DNA from: Lepeophtheirus salmonis
Lineage: Eukaryota > Arthropoda > Copepoda > Siphonostomatoida > Caligidae
Assembly: GCF_016086655.4 (NCBI RefSeq)
Contig: NC_052139.2
Location: 1 to 64,000, forward strand
Reading direction: 5' to 3'
Length of the DNA stretch: 64,000 bases
Below are positions 1-10,240 of this stretch, in pieces. The notes under the pieces are model-generated. The model worked only from the letters and a program-made list of their open reading frames with translations. It was not told the DNA's origin and searched no databases. The translations under genes were made by a program, and so were the position numbers. The first letter of the stretch is position 1; every line of letters begins with the position of its first letter.

Positions 1-94
1 GAACAATTCAATTAAAACAAGTATTGAGTCGTGCTATAAATGTATGGAAATTCAATCAAGTCAAACAAAACCGACAGAAAATAATAAAACAATA

Positions 95-570
95 GCAAGT
101 CAACCTATGGAACAAGTATCCCTCAACTTACTTGATCCAATATAAGAAGGATTTTTTATTGATGGTAGATAGATTTAATGGATTTCCTTGGGTTGAACCA
201 TTGAAAAGGACTACGACAGCAGAGGTAACTAATATTCTACTAGATTGGTTTTATGACTTTGTGTTCCCAAAACATGTAAAAAGTGATGGTTGCTCTCAAT
301 TTAAAAGTGAATAATTTAAAAAAATCTCTAATTTTAATGCCATTATCCACGAAATTTCATCACCTTACTACGCTCAGTCAAATGGTCAGCATGAAGAAAA
401 CGTTCTCCCTCCTCCACCCCCTTGTTATAAACCTATTAATGGTGTGCTATACTGTTGTGATCCGGAGGAGGAACACTTTATTAAACGGATCAACACTCCT
501 GCCGTCCCTACCCTTCTCGGTGGGTACAGCCCTGACAGAACACCTGTGTGTTTAAGAGGGCGTCCTCCTT
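95..570 (+). pseudogene. Ty3/gypsy integrase core, broken
   Basis: Relic of the integrase domain of a Ty3/gypsy pol polyprotein, which inserts retroelement cDNA into the host genome. The first open stretch (132-314) carries the core start with FLLMVDRFNGFPWVEPLK and then KSDGCSQF, equivalent to the family pattern DYLLMVDRYSGW...SDGGPQF that holds two catalytic Asp. A stop follows at about 312. The core resumes in the same direction with SSPYYAQSNGQHEEN (the H-Y-PQSNGQAE region of the family, here with the third catalytic acidic residue region). Further on, NTPAVPTLLGGYSPDRTP matches the usual NTPR.DGYSP segment after a frameshift. No LTR, RT or gag is seen beside it, so it is a fragment cut by the window edge or by decay. 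Family assignment is firm; exact ends are approximate. Confidence 0.75.
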
Positions 571-1442
571 AAATAGTATAGTTTCGGTTTAAAGGCCAAT
601 AGCAGATATCATTTCCAACATTTTCACTTCTTTTGGATTTAGGGTGGATTTCTTGTTTTTGCGTGATTTGTCTGTCCAGTAACGTTTGCTGGGCATCCCA
701 GCATTTAACCCTTGAACCCCAATTTATTTGAATAAGTTAGGTCCAAGACCTCTCTCCACCGTTTTTGTTGTGCCCACCTCTAAGTTGACCTCTTTACTTA
801 TTTATTTATTTATGTATGTATGCGAAGAGTTTCACTGTTGTGCACCCAATAAAGTCATTGTGGGTTAGGTTGAGGGGATGCTGAGAATGCCGGGACAATA
901 AATAACATAAGTCCTAAATGACATAACTGCCCCAATAGCTATGGGTTTGTCACCCTAGTCAACTCTTTACGTAAGATTCATGTAAAGTGTTAATATAAGC
1001 AAAAATCTACTTTAAAAAAAATGGCACACAACACGAAATACAAAAGCGATATTGTGTTTATGTGGACAACAATACCCATAAAGACACTACAATGGGATTT
1101 AGAGTACCATTTCAAGCGGGTTGTAGGTAATTTGGTGCAGAGGCTCGGAGCAATCCCGATGTTTGAGGTGCACTCATATATGATATAAACAAGAAATGAA
1201 GTGAAGGAAGTTATGAATTAGTTACATTCATCTTTGTTTTTTCTTCTCGATGGGTTAAAAGAAAATACTTCATCCCCCTCTTGTAACTTCAAAAATAAAC
1301 TAATGAATGTTTATTCTATTTTATTTTTCTATATTATATATTTTCTATATCCCCCCCTGTAAATCCTGCATTTATGAGCTTCCTTTATGTAAGTGATTCC
1401 ATGAAAAGTTGAATACAGTTTTGAACGATTTAAGATACAGTG
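571..1442. other. non-coding stretch, nothing recognised
   Basis: No coding frame, RNA gene or clear repeat pair is visible. It contains a TTTA/TGTA simple tract near 797-820 and polypyrimidine runs near 1340-1360. Confidence 0.4.
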
Positions 1443-1610
1443 CTATGTGCTATAATTAAAGTTAAATGCTATCCAACAACTTTTAGGAATATAAGAACCC
1501 CACCATAAAGTAACATCACTCATTTTGGAATCAAAAGAGATTGAGGAAAATAGACGAGCATCATGGGATTCGCCAAGCATCTTCAAAAACACTCTATGCA
1601 GAGGAAAAAT
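1443..1610 (-). pseudogene. possible PIF/Harbinger-type transposase scrap
   Basis: The minus frame ending at 1443 reads LGESHDARLFSSISF followed by WGSYIPKSCWIAF. In PIF/Harbinger DDE nucleases the catalytic core has a G-S-x-H-D-(A/S)-R-V-F-x-x-S block, followed about 25 residues later by GD(S/A)AYPL.PWL. Spacing and residues agree, although the second catalytic Asp region is degraded. Only about 55 codons remain. This is a weak assignment based on two short motifs. Confidence 0.3.
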
Positions 1611-2199
1611 CAAGCATTCCATATGTGCCATAAAACCACTCACCAAATTTGTGTCCAATCACTCATGCCAAGCCTCCCAAGATACCAGCTTAACACTTTA
1701 GTTATTCAATTAGATGTATTATTTTAGACAAGATAACCAACTTTCAACTTACATTAAATAGACTTTCCATCTTATTATTATGTTAATTGATTTATTTAAT
1801 TAGTTTGATTTTTGAGAAATAAGTTATGTGGGAAATATATATAACAATTAAAACACATATAATGGCTTATTACCTTAAGTTGAATAAATTAAGAGAAATA
1901 AACCAACTTTTAAAGACTCTACCAGGACAACTTCCAGCTTTCCTCCATCAGGCTAATAATTTGATCCAGGAAGCAAATTTGGATTTTTGCACCTACCTTC
2001 TTATTTATAATCAATGTTTTTTTTTCAATCATTGGCTGATCGAAAATCAAATGCGCCACTTTTGTTGATGATTAGTAGCACCACTTTAACTTTGTGAAAC
2101 TCTTATCTGAGTAACTCCTCATTAGAACTTATGAGGATTGTCGGATTGTATTTGTCCTTCATTATTCAGTAGTTACGATTCAGGTCGCCCATTTCTAAA

Positions 2200-3510
2200 A
2201 TAATAGAGAGGATATAATCACCGCTATTTCGCCACTACACGTTAAGGCCTGAGGTTAAACCCCATTTCCCCTCCTATAATCCTGTCATGAAGAACCGACT
2301 ACCTTACAAATTTCAGCTCATTCATGGCAAGATAGACAATGCAAGTATGCCCATGCCTTCTCATACCTACACATTTTTGTCATCAATGGCAAGCAGTTGG
2401 TTTTAGACGTGGACACCAAGGGCATAGGATATCTTTTCGATTGTTATTACTGTTCACCCAGGCTAAATACTCAATTACCCCTGACTGTGCGATGAGTATC
2501 ATGCATCAGAAACACCGTCGATGTGGCGTTTCTGAAAGACATTTCAACTTCTGTAAGGAGCTGGGTCCTCTTAAATTTTTCATTTGGGCAAATCTCATCT
2601 CTCCTAGCAGTTAGTGAGAGGACATCACGCAACTTTTCCTCAAGGGTTGGTCCATTTGTACCAACTCTTTTTAATGTTCCATCCTTTGAAATAGCCAGCT
2701 TTCCTTGTTATGGAAGGAATGCCAAGATCTCTGCACTTTATTGGTGCATTGTGGAAGGATGTCCTTTTTTTAACCCAATGCCTATGGATTGTATCCATCC
2801 TCTAAATCGACCGAGAGGTGACTCTAGAATGTGTTATTTGATAGACTATTCTTTCGATTATGACCACGATACCACCTCCAACTTTCTTTTCACCTTTAGC
2901 TTACTTTTCCGTAAGTTCCCCAAGAAAGAGACTAACTTTTTTTTACTGGGTAATTGCCACTTTCGGGGGGTAAGAAATGGAACACCTAGGTAACTTATCG
3001 GCTCACTATCACGGGAGAGAGCTGTTATGCTCGAATTCCCTACAGTTCCCTAAAAAGTGTTGCTTGTTCAACTTCCAATCATGCCAAGATTTTTGATTTT
3101 TCCATGTTCAACCTGAAACAAAATTAAGCAGTTGATTTTTCGAAAAGGTCTACTACAATCTATAATAGCCTCCTGTCACGTCCCAAGAGAACCGTATTAT
3201 CAGCTTATGCAATTACAAGGTATGAGGGCCCTAGGGATATCACACTCTAAAAAGGAGTCTTAACTGCTTTTATGACAAACTCCATGACCACAATAAAAAT
3301 CCACCCACTCAAGGGATCCTCTTGAAGTATACCCAACCTCAGCTTGACTCTTTTACCGCCTTGGACAACCGTTGTGGCACTTTATACTATCTTGCTAGTA
3401 TTAAATATTGTCATAATAATAACAATATCACATTTTACATCGAAATTTATATTTTTAGATACACACGTAACATTAAGAATTTAGGTACAGTAAGCCAATA
3501 TAATTAAATT
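2200..3510. other. unrecognised GC-richer segment with open frames on both strands
   Basis: Base composition here is visibly less AT-rich than the flanks. The plus strand is open at 2523-2993 (156 codons) without a recognisable motif. The opposite strand over roughly 2520-2720 reads as a hydrophilic, helix-like peptide containing GPTLEEKLRDVLSLTARRDE, which looks more protein-like than the plus frame. Stops break both outside these limits. It may be a decayed transposon, but no family is recognised. Confidence 0.25.
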
Positions 3511-3699
3511 AAATTTAGAAAATTAAGAATTTAAATATTCCTTAAAACTATTGCACACACTTAAAGTTTGAAAGTTGATAGTAATCCACGATGAGTCATA
3601 TTTTTTGTTCTTATCACTAAAGTCTACTAAAATAGTTATTAATAATTCAATATCTTGAACTGCATTTCCGACAACCACAGACACCTTTCTCAGTTTCTC

Positions 3700-4232
3700 T
3701 TACAAATATAAGTCTTGATTTTTTTCTTCTGAGCTCTGCAGAACTAAAGTATTTATCCACAGACTTCTGTAACAGCTGGACTTGTTTTTATAAGTCATAT
3801 AATTTATTATCGTTACTTTTACCAGCATGCTTCTTCTTTGATTTTGTTTACAAGGAAGAGTATTTTTTCCCTTTCGTGGATCCTGAGTAATATTTAATTT
3901 CAGAGGAGTACTACTCTTAACTCCCTTGTCACTAACGTCTTCTTGCGCCTCTTCTTCAAAATTATCTTCTTCTTCTCCTGAATTATCATCTTCTTCTCCT
4001 GAATTATCATCTTCTTCTCCTGAATAGACTTGTTCTGAATTATCTTCTTCTTCTTCTCCTGAATTATCTTCTTCTTCTGAATTATCTTCTTCTGAATTAT
4101 CTTCTTCTTCTCCTGAATTATCTTCTTCTTCTGAATTATCTTCTTCTTCTAAATTATCATCTTCTTTCGAATTATCTTCTTCTTTTCCTGAATCGTCTTC
4201 TTCTGAATTATTTTCTTCATCTTCTGAATTAT
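3700..4232 (-). pseudogene. frameshifted continuation of the 856-codon frame
   Basis: Immediately past the stop of the long minus-strand frame, the adjacent frame stays open for about 177 codons, down to a stop at 3700-3702. It continues the same Ser/Asp/Glu/Asn repeat and then a basic, non-repetitive tail. One extra base in the T run at 4234-4236 (plus strand) is enough to explain the stop, because skipping one base puts the repeat back in register. The parent protein was therefore probably about 1,030 residues long. A sequencing or assembly indel in the repeat is as likely as a true mutation. Confidence 0.55.
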
Positions 4233-4412
4233 CTTTCTTCTTCTTCTGAATTATCTTCTTCTTCTTCTGAATTATTTTCTTCTTCTTCTAAATTATCTTC
4301 TTCTTCTCCTGAATTATCTTCTTCTTCTGAATTATCTTCTTCTTCTGAATTATTATCTTCTTTCGAATGGTCATCTTCTGAATTATCTGCTTCTTCTTCT
4401 GAACTATCTGCT
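3945..4412. repeat. short tandem repeat encoding an acidic tail
   Basis: A variable minisatellite of 15-24 bp units built on gaattatcttcttcttct (plus strand). On the minus strand it encodes repeats of the type (E)2-5-D-N-S, with Gly, Lys and Leu variants. Units stay a multiple of three across the array except at one point (about 4234), which fits past selection on a reading frame. Unit count is likely polymorphic. Confidence 0.85.
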
Positions 4413-6799
4413 ATTAGCCGACCTAAATTTATTTCCATACTTATGTAGGTAGCAGCACCTTTGAACCTAGGTATTCTGACACCACCATTCTTTAGTGGCT
4501 TAACGTTTGTTGCTGCCATCATATGAATGATTGATTTATTATCATTTGAGGTGGCTTGGTTGAGGTACGGAATCAGTACATTCAAAGTACGGTAGTTGTA
4601 TGTGATAAAACTACCTATTTTCGGACATTGTAGTTGTGTGTCCCATCTAAATCCAACATTCAGTTGCACCCTTTCACTCAAGTCAAAGCATCTGTCAACA
4701 TTATTATGGACAGATATTAAATGGAAGGTCGGTTCAACGCTTGGATTGATGTTTGATTGTAGCCAATAGCTAATACTCATCCCCGACCTCCAGTCTAATA
4801 CGCATGGCCCACCAGCTTCAATGAAGTAGCCAGCCATACTAGCACCTTTTGCTGCGTGCCACTCTCTAATTCGTCTATCCTTTTCGCTAATAGACTTGAA
4901 TATATGGGGCATAACAGCACCGGGTTCACTTAAGGCCCATTGACATGGCCACTTCATAAGAAGAGGAGCTATTCCAAGCTCCACAAGGTATGGTACTGTA
5001 AAAGGACACCATACATTAAAAAAGTATCTAACTCTATCCCTAAAACCAGCATCAGACACATCTGGTGACCAATTTTCATAATTGAAAGGGCGTAATGGTA
5101 GTTGAAAAGGAGTAATCTGTCTAACATTATTTGCCATTACACCGTACAAAGTAGGAATATCCCACTCTCGGTCACCTCGAAAAATGGATTCTAAAATAGA
5201 GTCCAATTCATATTTTTGGGACACTGTACTTGAGAAGTGTCTCATTAAATCATTTCCTGTAATATTTACACTATGTAATGTAAGACTTACTCCAAGATTG
5301 ATCATTCTACTAATTAGAAAACCAACAATCCAAACATCATCAGGTGTCATGACCGATAAGAATTCAAACTCATCAAATAAACATTTCATGGTCCTACTTC
5401 CACTGACTATATTGTCCAGAATTAAAATTAAATTAGTAAATAGTGGCTTGGGCCAACGACAGGTGAGAATCTGATAACTAGCAGTGTAGTAATCAACATT
5501 TATACTGTTGTCTGGGTCCTCATCTTCTCCATCGATATTCATTAAGTAATCTTCATTCTCATAAAGATTTTCATCAGTCAGATTGGGTTGATCGTCTTCT
5601 CCAAATAAGTCTTCTTTTTCATGCTGTTTATTCCCTGGGACAGGAGGACCTCCTTGAGCACCGGCACCGCCTTGTGCATGTTGACCACCTGCTGCGGTGT
5701 TTGCAGCGGCTTTGCCTGCTGCTACTTGTTGCGGTTGAGAAAATCTTGCTCTTTCTGTAGCAGCCGCTTCTCCTCTAATTATTGCTTCATTTATCAGAAG
5801 TGCGGATACATTGTTCGGAGCTTGCGCATCCTGAGTATCTCTACTACCTCGTAAGCTAGTAAACCCAAAGAATAGGTCTATCGCTTTGTAGTATCCTGAA
5901 ACGAGGCTAGATTCTTCATGCCTAAATTTGGCCAGCTTTAAAGCCGTAGCTACAATCAATTTTGAACTTGGCATATCAACAGGATAAAGTGGTGGTTCAT
6001 GAAGTGCACCATATACGACACCTTCAATAGCTGGGATGTCGAAAAAGAATCCTATATTTTGATGGTTACCTGAAACCACAATACCAGCTGGCCAAGCTGT
6101 ACATACAGTATTCAATATATGTAGTTCAGCATTTGTGAACCACGCTTTTAAGACGGTCAAGTGTCCTTCAGCCGCATCAGTAATGAAGTTGGTTGCAGCA
6201 GCATCCTCTTCAGCAGGCGCTTGAATATTACGATACGTTAATACATTCAATGGATTAAGAGTAAAAACATGTCCTTGTTTATGCAATATTTGAACAGTGA
6301 AAAACAAGACGTAGAACTTGGCATATAGAGCAGAGACATCATTGATGAATGCTCCACTAAAAACAGAATAAAAGCATCTCTCAGCTAACTGAGGTGGCAT
6401 ATTAAGATGTGAGCACAGTAAGTTAAGCACCCTATCCATTCCCAAGGTCCCTCTGGTAAAGTAGATGTAATTCACATATTGCATTAGATCCACACATAAT
6501 TGGTTCTTACCATAATAAATATGAAAAACGTCGTGAGGGATGACACGATCAGTTTTGCCGAACCAAAAATAATTCGATCTATTAAAGAATACTTTGTTAT
6601 AAGCTATTTCTTTCTCGATAAAGTATTGAGCAGTCAGGGTGATGGTAGAGGCATTCCAATCGATGGCCAGTACATTCCATAAAGTCTGTAAACTACATCT
6701 TAAACTCTCAATGCAATTAGGCGATACATCGTCGTCATCACGGTCTAAAACTGCTGTCGAGTTGAAGGCAGCAACATTCTTAAATACAAACTCGGACAT
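4229..6799 (-). CDS. 856-residue protein, virus-like structural protein candidate
   Basis: By far the longest open frame in the window: 856 codons without an intron, starting at the first Met (6799). Seen: a globular, aromatic-rich N-terminal part (about residues 1-320); a low-complexity Ala/Gly/Gln then Asp/Glu/Asn linker (about 323-433); a second globular part (about 434-790); and a Ser/Glu/Asp/Asn repeat tail from about 795. There is no signal peptide, no clear membrane helix, and no polymerase, protease or transposase motif. Plus-strand frames inside it (5184-5474, 5621-5854, 6500-6682) are shadows. The layout (large intronless two-lobed protein surrounded by transposon debris, with a short frame upstream) resembles an endogenised coat-protein gene such as those left by toti-like dsRNA viruses. 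That is inference only: I cannot match a family by eye. Alternatives are a transposon-encoded protein or a rapidly evolving host gene. It is certainly a real reading frame. Confidence 0.8.
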   Translation of the reverse strand: MSEFVFKNVAAFNSTAVLDRDDDDVSPNCIESLRCSLQTLWNVLAIDWNASTITLTAQYFIEKEIAYNKVFFNRSNYFWFGKTDRVIPHDVFHIYYGKNQLCVDLMQYVNYIYFTRGTLGMDRVLNLLCSHLNMPPQLAERCFYSVFSGAFINDVSALYAKFYVLFFTVQILHKQGHVFTLNPLNVLTYRNIQAPAEEDAAATNFITDAAEGHLTVLKAWFTNAELHILNTVCTAWPAGIVVSGNHQNIGFFFDIPAIEGVVYGALHEPPLYPVDMPSSKLIVATALKLAKFRHEESSLVSGYYKAIDLFFGFTSLRGSRDTQDAQAPNNVSALLINEAIIRGEAAATERARFSQPQQVAAGKAAANTAAGGQHAQGGAGAQGGPPVPGNKQHEKEDLFGEDDQPNLTDENLYENEDYLMNIDGEDEDPDNSINVDYYTASYQILTCRWPKPLFTNLILILDNIVSGSRTMKCLFDEFEFLSVMTPDDVWIVGFLISRMINLGVSLTLHSVNITGNDLMRHFSSTVSQKYELDSILESIFRGDREWDIPTLYGVMANNVRQITPFQLPLRPFNYENWSPDVSDAGFRDRVRYFFNVWCPFTVPYLVELGIAPLLMKWPCQWALSEPGAVMPHIFKSISEKDRRIREWHAAKGASMAGYFIEAGGPCVLDWRSGMSISYWLQSNINPSVEPTFHLISVHNNVDRCFDLSERVQLNVGFRWDTQLQCPKIGSFITYNYRTLNVLIPYLNQATSNDNKSIIHMMAATNVKPLKNGGVRIPRFKGAATYISMEINLGRLIADSSEEEADNSEDDHSKEDNNSEEEDNSEEEDNSGEEEDNLEEEENNSEEEEDNSEEEER

Positions 6800-6958
6800 A
6801 CTTAGTCTGAAAACATAAAAAAATACATTATTATGTATGTTCTACAACGCACTTCCCTATTCATATAAAACTATCAAGTATAAACGTTATTACTATGAAA
6901 TCAAACGGAAAGAAGATTTCAAGTTGTCCTTTCATCTCTTCCTTAAAATTACATTTGG

Positions 6959-7123
6959 TTATAATAACCTATTTTCCGATTGGAAGATTTTCACTTTTTC
7001 GTGTAGATGTGCATCCTGTTTTCTTATTGCACCGATTTCTTGAATGAGTTGATCTTTTCTGGTCATAGAAGGCCTACTCATTTTTATAATCCCTGATACA
7101 CATGCTTGATCAATTTTGCTCAT
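6959..7123 (-). CDS. 54-residue coiled-coil-like small protein upstream of the long frame
   Basis: A short frame beginning MSKIDQACVSGI and ending in SENRLL, on the same strand as the 856-codon frame and ending 159 bp before its start. Residues 22-54 are charged with spaced Ile/Leu/Val (KDQLIQEIGAIRKQ, EKVKIFQ), consistent with an amphipathic helix or short coiled coil. There is no database-type motif. It may be the upstream frame of a two-gene viral or transposon unit, or an upstream exon or leader of the long protein. It could also be chance, since 54 codons is short, but the composition is protein-like. Confidence 0.4.
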   Translation of the reverse strand: MSKIDQACVSGIIKMSRPSMTRKDQLIQEIGAIRKQDAHLHEKVKIFQSENRLL

Positions 7124-7267
7124 TTTTGTAGTTACGGATCTTTATTCCTCGGTTTCCTATCATTACTTGTCACATATGTAGAGATTTACCAATAGAGGAC
7201 ATATAATATTTACATTATTTACTTGATCTCATTATTTTAAGACCAGTTCAATCAATATTTCACTGTT

Positions 7268-8260
7268 TCAACGAATATTTTCTTCCCGAAATTGTTTGTA
7301 ATTCGATAGACTTTGTTCTGGACTCATTGTATCTTTTGCATATAAGGAACAATTGAAGTTAATATAAACTGGAGAATCCTTAGAGAAACCATAACGTAAG
7401 ATTGCTCCACATTTCTTGAGATTAGGGTGGCAATTAAACCACTTAAAAAAAAAGGCTTCAAATGCGTTCCTTTTTATAAAAGAATAAAATTCGCAACGTT
7501 TGAACAATTTTTATTAATATTTAGATGTAGCTAAACAACCACCATACTCTCGTAAGAGGGCAACTCCCCTTTCGGCAAGATCATTGAGAGAGATCCAATT
7601 ATTTCTGATGCCGGCTTGCAATTATTCCATGATGCAGGATCAGCTTCCAAAAATCTATAAGGAAGGTCATTATTTTCATAAAATTGTCTTATCTGTGACA
7701 AAGTCTTCTAAATTTTTATGTACACCTTTATGATAGAACTATTATTGCTGTCTATTATTTACTTATAAAGAGCTTAGCATTCGCCTTTTCGATGAAAAAC
7801 TTACTCGACCATCAAAAATTGCGAGTCTTGCAAGTTCTTCCATCAAGTACCATAAATGTCTGGAAAGTTTGCATGATGTTGATTTGGAAATTTGACTATT
7901 AATATTTTTATTAATGACTTCATTAAATTAAGGTCTGAGGCCTTAGATGCATTGATCCAAACTTTTAAATATGTTTTTAATATAAAACAAATCTGTCCTT
8001 CATTTATTGTTCTTCTCTGGGAGTTAATTTAAATTCGGATTTAATCATCCAGATTTTATTACTACAGAATACTTTTGATAGCCAACAGGATTGTGTATTG
8101 ACCAGGTATCATAAATTTAACTTTTCGCGTATGGGTAGCACCAATAGATATTATGACTAGCTCTAATAGTATTATCGTTCCTTGGAAATTTATTTACGAA
8201 ATCTTCGTTATCAATGCCTTGTCGTATGTATTCGACAAGCTTAGCCACCTGTTTAACTGC
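7268..8260 (-). pseudogene. relic A of an uncharacterised repetitive coding family
   Basis: Pieces of one protein are visible on the minus strand in several frames. In coding order they are: an upstream stretch with KQVAKLVEYIRQGID (around 8190-8260); LWYLMEELARLAIFDGRVSF (around 7790-7850); FYENNDLPYRFLEADPASWN (around 7620-7680); and ISLNDLAERGVALLREYGG (7550-7610). The frame at 7268-7507 is the last open part, but whether it belongs is unclear. The blocks recur in the same order at 17.1-17.6 kb (LTFFDDRVS, QFLEIGPA, SNDLAERGVALITEY). This matches a protein family I recall from invertebrate genomes only as uncharacterised, with the pattern NDxAERGVxLI followed by a (V)VExHRR block. Stops and frameshifts show it is dead. 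Function unknown; multicopy behaviour suggests a mobile element. Confidence 0.45.
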
Positions 8261-8799
8261 AATTCCATATTCATACTTCGTTTTATTAGTCAATTGCCAA
8301 TTTACTTTTAATTTTTAATTAATGGAACTTCGTGAAAAGATGTGCCGTCCAAACAATCTTGGAAAACTGTACTAATAATTAATTCCATGATATGGTCCCA
8401 AAATGGAAAGAGTTTTTTCCAAGTAATTTTTCAAGCAAGAAACAAGCTCCAGTATTTAAATATCAATATTTGAACTTTTTGAAACATACCACATCCATGC
8501 CTCAAATGACCTCGGAGGTCTTTTTTTTGTAAAATTAGCTCCTACCAAATTCTGAAATACTCACTTGCAAATCAATATTCTGAGAGTAAGGACGTACATA
8601 TTTTTTATGCTACAATATATATAATGAATGATTATTACGGGTCTTAGGAAGATAATAAGTTACAATATACATCTCAAAATGGACTACTCAGGTAATGATA
8701 TTATAAATGGATAATCTGAAGAAGATTTACCTCTATCAATGGAAATTAAGGAAAACGTGAGTGCTTATTTTTTTTCCAGTCATAAATAATTAGCTGTAA

Positions 8800-8890
8800 A
8801 AAGCTAAGCTAGGGATGCAAGCAGAGGGAGTTTAGGGGGGCTATAGCCCTTCCAAAAAATAGGAAGATTCAAAACAAAAATTAGTAAATA
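8800..8890. repeat. possible MITE end
   Basis: The segment with gaggggggctatagccc-like sequence (near 8825-8860), followed by an AT-rich run, resembles the GC-rich ends near 54.66 and 60.55 kb (gggagggctactgc and gggcagtagcccctccc). These look like termini of one small non-autonomous repeat family. Similarity was judged by eye. Confidence 0.25.
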
Positions 8891-8959
8891 AACTAGCTAA
8901 ACAAATTATGAGTATAATTAGGAAATACTAATATAAGAGCTAAGAGTCTTTGCCTTAGA

Positions 8960-9148
8960 GTGCTTGAGGGAGAGTGTTCTTCAAAGCCCACTACTACGAT
9001 AGTTAAGCATTTTGGTGGATGGACCTCCACCGGTTGTGTGATTTTAGCCACTCCGAACGGTGAAGACGTCTTTTTGGATCCCGGTGTTAGGCATCAGCCA
9101 GGGAGAGGCAAGAGAACAATTAAAAAGCACCAAAGCAAGAAGCTGTAA
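8960..9148 (+). other. unrecognised 62-codon frame
   Basis: The frame contains KHFGGWTSTGCVILATPNGE and then a basic tail rich in Arg/Lys/Gln. No family is recognised. It lies just before the minus-strand coding relic at 9.3-10.2 kb and could be the other end of the same dead element. Confidence 0.2.
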
Positions 9149-9329
9149 AGACAGCACTAGCTAGTCTCCCTGTTGCTTATCTCTCCCAAGTTAGGTCAGT
9201 TACTGATTGCGCCCCTACGCCAGTCTCTCAAACAGAGTTCACATGCCTAACTTGGTTTCTTCTCCAAGTGTACATTTATGGTACACTTTAACTTGCTGCG
9301 AAAATTAGCTCGCTTGAATACAGTTCAAA

Positions 9330-10240
9330 GATCGATTGAGAACATTTCATCAATATCCAACACAGGATCCATGCCACTCAAGATACTTCGTACCGCTTTA
9401 ATAAAGTCATCGTAACTTTTGATGGTAATAGGCTTTAAATATATCTTCACATGTTCAGTGTAAAAGTTAAGAAAGTGATTCACTCCAACATTGAACTTCT
9501 GTTCTTGGAGTCAAGAAGCATTAAAGTTTCCAGATAACTTTGATGGTCTTTTAACTCGCAAATTCTCCAACCTCTTCGAACAAACCTTCAAATGCTTATA
9601 AAGATTCGCTTTCAACTCATAACTGTATCGACACACTCTCTTGGCCTTACTTATTGGTTATTTAAATGATTATCTTGCCTCATCCTTGGAGTATCCATGC
9701 ACTAATACAAGGCGTCTTTGTACATTGTGGGCAAACTCCGAAGAGTAAGAACAATATATTATCGGACACTTCATTTTAAAGAGAAGCAGTAAAATCAGGA
9801 CTTTGCCTGAACTTAGAAAAGTCACTAAGTACGGTGTCATTATATGATGGCAAGAACACGTTAATAGCTCTGTTAAAAACATTTCCTGATAAGTACTTGG
9901 ATATTCCTTTCCTCCCATCTGGTAATTTCAAGGTGATTATTAAGGAGTAGTTGAAGTGCTAGCTCAAACACCTAAAATTGGTAAACTTAACATCTAAAGG
10001 GAAACTTCAATTCCTTTCCAGTTTCATAATACCAAGACTGGTATATATGCTGACCCATCCTAGGGTAAATAACAATGCAGTCGAGCCATTCGAAACAGTC
10101 TGTGTTTGAGTCAATGGCTCCACAGTTATTTTACCTGCTCCAAATAGGCTCGGTGGTTTGAGGATTAATTCACTAGGAAAGTTGACGGGGAAGTTTAAGG
10201 ATAAGGTCCTTGTTCGAATTGGAGCAGATAACCTAGACAT
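9330..10240 (-). pseudogene. unrecognised multi-segment coding relic
   Basis: Three protein-like minus-strand blocks follow each other with frame changes. 10007-10240 includes LKPPSLFGAGKITVEPLTQT. About 9690-9910 includes YLSGNVFNRAINVFLPSYND and a CPQCTKTPCI cysteine cluster. About 9335-9640 includes YSYELKANLYKHLKVCSKR, a possible C2H2-like C...H/C arrangement, then LKPITIKSYDDFIKAVRSI. At least one stop (near 9510) and two frame changes break it. Codon content looks like a true ancient gene of a large element. I do not recognise the family. Confidence 0.35.

Noticed and set aside
2339..2993. Plus frames as a host gene
   Set aside because: No domain, and the opposite strand looks more coding over part of the range; left as unrecognised.
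3945..4412. Acidic repeat as a CRISPR-like or satellite array
   Set aside because: Units are short, variable and keep codon register; they form the tail of a coding frame. There are no spacers or repeats of CRISPR type in this eukaryotic window.
5184..6682. Plus-strand frames inside the 856-codon gene (5184-5474, 5621-5854, 6500-6682)
   Set aside because: They are antisense to a much longer, protein-like frame and have no motifs.
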